Part shown: positions 29,041-32,080 of the stretch, piece by piece
Position numbering within the stretch: the stretch's first letter is position 1
Layout: each line of letters starts with the position of its first letter
From: a virus
Length of the DNA stretch: 32,080 bases
Strand: one strand, 5' to 3'
Virus record (IMG/VR): IMGVR_UViG_3300015199_000013
Coordinates: 1-32,080 of that record
The notes under the pieces: generated by a model
Seen by the model: only the letters and a program-made list of their open reading frames with translations
Databases searched by the model: none
What the model was told of the DNA's origin: nothing
Position numbers and translations under genes: made by a program

Positions 29041-29232
29041 GTGAACGAAGACCTCGGAGGACGGATTCGGCGGGTGCGCGAGCGCCGCGTCTTGACCCAG
29101 GAAGAGGCCGCGGCAGAGCTCGGTTTCCCTGTCCGCTCGCTTCAGTCGTACGAAGCCGGCCGGACGCCGAGGCAGGCGCGTCGCCGGGTTCTTCTCGCGT
29201 GGCTCCAACAGCACGAGGCGGCCGCGGCGTGA
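29041..29232 (+). CDS. Cro-like XRE regulator
   Basis: A 63-residue protein from GTG 29041 with AGGAGG 3-4 bases upstream. Pure HTH domain: GGRIRRVRERRVLTQEEAAA, then LGFPVRSLQSYEAG and RRVLLAWLQQH. Its recognition-helix text (RSLQSYEAG) closely parallels that of the divergent repressor (RSLQNYERG), so both probably bind the same operators, as CI and Cro do. First gene of the rightward operon, coupled by GTGA to the next gene. Confidence 0.82.
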   Translation: MNEDLGGRIRRVRERRVLTQEEAAAELGFPVRSLQSYEAGRTPRQARRRVLLAWLQQHEAAAA

Positions 29233-29402
29233 GCGACGAGCACGTGATCGCTCTCGCTGTTGTCGGGAGTCTCGGCGCGCTCGCGCTCGGGCTGGCGCTG
29301 GCGGGCGCGGTGCAGCATGTCGCGTGGTGGCTGGCTGATGAGGGGCGTCGGCGGCGGGCGCGGCGTCGCCACGGCTATCTGTCTACGGGGGGGGTGCGGT
29401 GA
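29229..29402 (+). CDS. Small membrane protein
   Basis: A 57-residue protein from GTG 29229 (GTGA overlap). One hydrophobic helix (VIALAVVGSLGALALGLALAG, about residues 6-26), then AVQHVAWWLADEG and a very basic tail (RRRRARRRHG). Type II or III single-pass membrane protein of unknown role in the early rightward operon. Confidence 0.65.
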   Translation: MSDEHVIALAVVGSLGALALGLALAGAVQHVAWWLADEGRRRRARRRHGYLSTGGVR

Positions 29403-29854
29403 TGGGGAAGCGCACCGATGTGGATTTCCTGCTCGAGGTGCTCCGGGACGGTCAGCAGCACGAGCTGACGGAGATCATCGGCCGGTCGATCGACGCGCGC
29501 GGGTGCGGGATGACCGTTCACAGTCGCGTGGCGGATCTGCGGAAGCGCGGCTGGAAGATCAAGAACCGCGTCGTCCATACGGAGGGCCGTCCGCTGTCGT
29601 ACTACCAGCTGTTCGGGTTGAAGGAGGCGTCGGATACCGGGCCCACACCCTCCGCCGGCGTCTCCTTGAGCCCGAGCGGCGCCGCGGTCGTTGAGGTGTC
29701 GGACGAGGAAGTGTGGGAGGGGCTGCGGATGCTCGACTTCGCGCCCCCGGTCTCGGACGCTGAAGGTTTCGCGGAGGAGGGCGCCGAGCAGCTCGGGCTG
29801 CTCGGCGGGGATCCGCACGCGGCGCCTGGGGCGTATTCGGTGGAGGCGGCCTGA
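29402..29854 (+). CDS. Winged-helix DNA-binding protein
   Basis: A 150-residue protein from ATG 29402 (TGATG overlap; GTG 29399 is the alternative). Residues 8-72 read LLEVLRDGQQHELTEIIGRS, then GMTVHSRVADLRKRGWKIKN and SYYQLFGL: the compact winged helix of the phage HTH_39 type, with a wing ending in Y. The rest is acidic and glycine/proline-rich. It lies in the early operon before the replication genes and may be a regulator or replication accessory. Confidence 0.72.
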   Translation: MGKRTDVDFLLEVLRDGQQHELTEIIGRSIDARGCGMTVHSRVADLRKRGWKIKNRVVHTEGRPLSYYQLFGLKEASDTGPTPSAGVSLSPSGAAVVEVSDEEVWEGLRMLDFAPPVSDAEGFAEEGAEQLGLLGGDPHAAPGAYSVEAA

Positions 29855-29962
29855 GTCGTGGACGGCATCGCGGCTTCGGGCCTTCGGGCGCACGTTGGCG
29901 ACTGCCGGTCGCGGCTCGTCGACGGTGACGAGCAGGCGCGTCTTGTTGAGGCGCTGCTTGAT
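29855..29962. other. Intergenic stretch between convergent genes
   Basis: 108 bases between the end of the winged-helix gene and the end of the Ku gene. A plus-strand frame from GTG 29858 gives a helical-looking start (LVEALLDLARRCRRF) but then runs antisense through all of Ku, so I do not call it. No terminator seen. Confidence 0.4.
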
Positions 29963-30814
29963 CTAGCGCGTCGTTGCCGTCGTTTTGCGCGGTCGGCGGC
30001 GGGCGGGAGCGGCTTTGACGCTGCGTTTGAGGGTGGCGGCGAGGTCGACGGTCGGCGGCCGGTCGGCGGGTTCCTGGTGCTGCTTCACGGCGGGCCGGCT
30101 GATGGGCTTTCCGGCGAGGAGCCGTTCGCGCAGCTCGAGCATGCGTGGGCGCTCGCGGCTGGCGAGATCGATGTCCGGGTTGAGCGGCCGGGTGTGCCGG
30201 TAGACGAGCTGCCGGGTCAGATCGAGGAGGTGGTCGCTGACGGTTCGTGTCTCGGCGTCGACGCCGAGGTCCGCGGCGAGCTGCCACGGGTCGTCGTGGA
30301 CGAGGTCTTCGCCGAAGTAGAGGATCGCGAGGTCGAGCAGTCCTGCGTGGCTGCCGATTGCTGCGATCTTTTCGCCGCGCCAGGTGAACCGGACGATGCC
30401 GGCGACGTCGAGCTCGGCGATCGCGCACACGAGGAGGCAGTAGGCGTCGAATCCGATCGGGCTCGACGGGACGAGGTGGTAGTGCTTCTTGACGAGGCGC
30501 GGGTCGATCGCCGCCGCCGGCGTGAAGCACTCGATCGGGATTCGACGCGTCTCGGGTTCCTTGACCGCGCTGAGGTCGTCCGCGCTGGGCGTCTGATAGC
30601 CGCCGCCCGGGGCAATCTCGAACGCGCGGATCAGCTCTTCCGGCTCGAGCAGCTTCTCGTGCAGCTGGCAATACGGCCGGAGGCTGATCGGGGTCTCACA
30701 CGCGGCGTGGAGCGTCCGCAGCTCGGTCTCGTGCTCGCGGACGGCGGTCGCGATCCCGACGGGGATGACGAGTTCGCCGAGCTCGAGTGTGCCGTTCCAC
30801 AGCGTCCTCTCCAT
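29963..30814 (-). CDS. ku: Ku family DNA end-binding protein
   Basis: A 283-residue protein, ATG 30814 with GAGG 5 bases upstream. It matches bacterial Ku along its length: RTLWNGTLELGELVIPVGI at the start (SIWNGxISFGLVxIPV in hosts), LHAACETPISLRPYCQ, EELIRAFEIAPGGGY, IPIECFTPAAAIDP, KKHYHLVPSSPIGFDAY, VGIVRFTWRGEKIAAIG and LYFGEDLV. A basic tail (RRRPRKTTATTR) ends it, as in host Ku. Ku dimers encircle DNA ends and recruit LigD for end joining. Some mycobacteriophages use a phage Ku with host LigD to close genomes with short cohesive ends. No ligase is in the window. It is on the minus strand in a rightward region, an island. Confidence 0.92.
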   Translation of the reverse strand: MERTLWNGTLELGELVIPVGIATAVREHETELRTLHAACETPISLRPYCQLHEKLLEPEELIRAFEIAPGGGYQTPSADDLSAVKEPETRRIPIECFTPAAAIDPRLVKKHYHLVPSSPIGFDAYCLLVCAIAELDVAGIVRFTWRGEKIAAIGSHAGLLDLAILYFGEDLVHDDPWQLAADLGVDAETRTVSDHLLDLTRQLVYRHTRPLNPDIDLASRERPRMLELRERLLAGKPISRPAVKQHQEPADRPPTVDLAATLKRSVKAAPARRRPRKTTATTR

Positions 30815-30840
30815 CTCAACCTCGACCTTAGCCTTAGCCG

Positions 30841-31044
30841 ATGACGGAGCAACTCGATCGCGAGCGGGTCTCGGACGTGGCCGCGGTCTGCGACCTCTTC
30901 CTGACCCTCAGCCCGCAGGTCCGGATCGCGACAGCTGTCGATGTGATCTGCGACTTCGAGGGGATCCCTTCCGACTTTGAGCGGCGCACGATCCGCCGGC
31001 TCCTCGAGCACCGCCTCGACGAAGAGATGGGGATGGCGGCGTGA
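30841..31044 (+). CDS. Small helical protein upstream of the replication initiator
   Basis: A 67-residue protein from ATG 30841, divergent from Ku with only 26 bases between. Helical (VSDVAAVCDLFLTLSPQVRI, then FERRTIRRLLEHRLDEEM). No ribosome binding site and no obvious promoter; a short CCTTAG repeat lies just upstream. It is coupled to the next gene by GTGA. May partner the initiator. Confidence 0.62.
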   Translation: MTEQLDRERVSDVAAVCDLFLTLSPQVRIATAVDVICDFEGIPSDFERRTIRRLLEHRLDEEMGMAA

Positions 31045-31916
31045 GCGTCCGTGTGATGAACGAGGTGTTCGAGCGGTCGATGTCGACGGCTGTGACGCGG
31101 CTGGTGTTGTTGGCGATCGCGGATCAGGCGAGCGACGACGGTGTGGCGTGGCTGCCGGTCGATTCGGACGAGTCGGAGAAGAAGACGATCGCGAAGAAGG
31201 CGCGCTGCTCGCGCGCGACGGCGTTCAGGGCGATCGAGTCGCTCGTCGAAGCGGGCGAGTTGCAGGTCGTGAAGGTCCGGCGTGGGAGGTCAACGATCAG
31301 CGTCTACCGGGTCGTCGTGGGGCGCATTTCGCGCGTGCCGGTGGACTACGACCGGCTGCCGTTCGACCTTCCGCACCCGTTTGGTTCACCGTCTCATTTT
31401 GAGACGGTGGCCACGGTCTCATCTGAGACGGTTCAGGGTCTCAAATCTGAGCGTTCAGGGTCTCAATCTGCGATTTCTGTCCTATCTATAGATCTTGATC
31501 CGTTAGTAGATCCATTAGAGATCCAGGGGCAGCACCCAGAAATTGGGGAAGGCGACCCCGATCCGCGCCTTCTCGCGATGAGGCTCGTCTCGAACAATCG
31601 AGGCGTCCGGGCGTGGCTTCGGAACGCGGGCCATCACTACGCCGAATCGCCGCGTGACTTCGCCTCGGAAGCACTCGAGGTGCTCGGCGCGCGCGACGGG
31701 ACGATCGTCGAGGAGTACCGGCAGTTCGCCGCGGCCGACACGCCGCGGCAGGCGTACGAGCGGTGGATCGACGAGACCACGGATCTTCCGCTCGACGAGA
31801 TCTCCGCGGTCATCAAGACGTGGGACGACCTCGACGACGTCGAGCGGCAAGAGCTCCTCGAGCGTGCCGAGCACGTCCGCGCGGCTACCGGGCCAGGGAA
31901 GCGGGCCGCGGCGTGA
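31041..31916 (+). CDS. Winged-helix replication initiator (O/DnaD-like)
   Basis: A 291-residue protein from GTG 31041 (GTGA overlap). Residues 5-95 form a winged helix (AVTRLVLLAIADQASDDGVAW, split by context, then IAKKARCSRATAFRAIESLV and LQVVKVRRGRSTISVYRV) of the HTH_36 phage replication type. Residues about 115-165 are low-complexity and coincide with the GTCTCA repeats and A+T-rich DNA. The C-terminal 110 residues are helical (MRLVSNNRGVRAWLRNAGHH, then EISAVIKTWDDLDDVERQEL). The layout of DNA-binding domain, origin-coding linker and helicase-loader-type C-terminus matches lambda O. Confidence 0.8.
   Translation: MSVRVMNEVFERSMSTAVTRLVLLAIADQASDDGVAWLPVDSDESEKKTIAKKARCSRATAFRAIESLVEAGELQVVKVRRGRSTISVYRVVVGRISRVPVDYDRLPFDLPHPFGSPSHFETVATVSSETVQGLKSERSGSQSAISVLSIDLDPLVDPLEIQGQHPEIGEGDPDPRLLAMRLVSNNRGVRAWLRNAGHHYAESPRDFASEALEVLGARDGTIVEEYRQFAAADTPRQAYERWIDETTDLPLDEISAVIKTWDDLDDVERQELLERAEHVRAATGPGKRAAA
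31389..31525. other. Candidate replication origin: GTCTCA iterons plus A+T-rich tract
   Basis: Four GTCTCA elements occur at 31392, 31417, 31439 and 31461. The first is in a 9-bp perfect inverted repeat (31389-31397/31401-31409) and the second in a 6-bp palindrome (31417-31430). The third and fourth belong to 22-base direct repeats starting GTTCAGGGTCTCAA. They are followed by about 45 A+T-rich bases (31474-31519) with repeated GATC motifs, in a genome otherwise rich in G+C. All lie inside the initiator gene. Confidence 0.7.
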
Positions 31917-32080
31917 CGTCGCTCTTCGTCGCTGACGCCGTCTTCGCGCTCGCGCTGGTCGCCGGCGCCGTCGCGTGGCGCCGCACGTCACGGCAGACGA
32001 AGCAGGCCGCGCGCCCGACGGCTCCGGTTCGGCCCTACCGGCCGGAGCCGTCGCTGGCAGGCAGCGACGCCCCGATGGTG
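31913..32080 (+). CDS. Partial gene at the right edge: membrane protein start
   Basis: GTG 31913 overlaps the initiator stop as GTGA and the frame stays open to the window end (56 codons). The visible part has one hydrophobic helix (SLFVADAVFALALVAGAVAW) then a basic, proline-rich stretch (RRTSRQTKQ). The remainder lies outside the window. Confidence 0.6.
   Translation, partial: MTSLFVADAVFALALVAGAVAWRRTSRQTKQAARPTAPVRPYRPEPSLAGSDAPMV

Noticed and set aside
29858-30844. A 328-codon plus-strand frame antisense to Ku
   Set aside because: It reads through the whole Ku gene in the other direction, with low-complexity acidic and arginine-rich text; only the first 30 codons look protein-like. High G+C makes long antisense frames common here.
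31389-31473. CRISPR-like short repeats
   Set aside because: The GTCTCA units are short, unevenly spaced and palindromic, fitting iterons and not a CRISPR array.
1-32080. tRNA genes and integrase
   Set aside because: I looked for cloverleaf-like segments and tyrosine/serine recombinase motifs and saw none; an integrase may lie outside the window.

Overview
This window is most of a temperate tailed-phage (siphovirus, HK97-fold capsid) genome or prophage contig. It is very G+C rich. Many short genes are joined by ATGA, GTGA or TGATG stop/start overlaps, with frequent GTG and some TTG starts. That style, the r1t-like holin, the NlpC/P60-bearing tape measure, the Ku gene and an apparently leaderless start all fit a phage of a high-GC actinobacterium, but nothing here fixes the host. 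The right end cuts through a gene, and the first bases are an odd poly-C run next to a strong hairpin, so both edges are arbitrary. No integrase, tRNA gene, IS element or CRISPR array was seen.

Layout: 1-694 holds two small plus-strand genes that end convergently against the late operon. From about 28.3 kb down to 0.69 kb nearly everything is on the minus strand. Read in transcription order it has: a double zinc-ribbon membrane protein and a run of tiny unknown genes (28.3-25.4 kb, with an HTH regulator and a gene that appears to start with CTG); a tail fibre/spike cassette (25.3-21.3 kb) bounded by two ~100-bp direct repeats, each carrying a terminator; a LuxR-type HTH protein in the small-terminase position and an HNH nuclease; large terminase, portal, prohead protease, major capsid, connector, tail terminator and tail tube; tail assembly chaperones G/GT with a -1 frameshift; tape measure, tail hub and minor tail genes; then a membrane coiled-coil protein, endolysin, holin and small accessory genes. 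A second HNH-type gene sits on the opposite strand inside the packaging module.

At 28.5-29.2 kb a minus-strand XRE repressor and a plus-strand Cro-like gene diverge around a promoter/operator region and form the lysis-lysogeny switch. Rightward from Cro are a small membrane protein, a winged-helix protein, (on the minus strand) a Ku homologue, a small helical protein and a winged-helix replication initiator. The initiator gene contains four GTCTCA elements, two of them palindromic, followed by an A+T-rich stretch. This is a lambda-O-like candidate replication origin inside the coding sequence.

The most interesting points are the embedded candidate origin, the phage Ku (known in a few mycobacteriophages to act with host LigD in genome circularisation), the repeat-flanked fibre cassette, the pair of convergent related HNH genes, the candidate CTG start, and strong hairpins after the most highly expressed structural genes.
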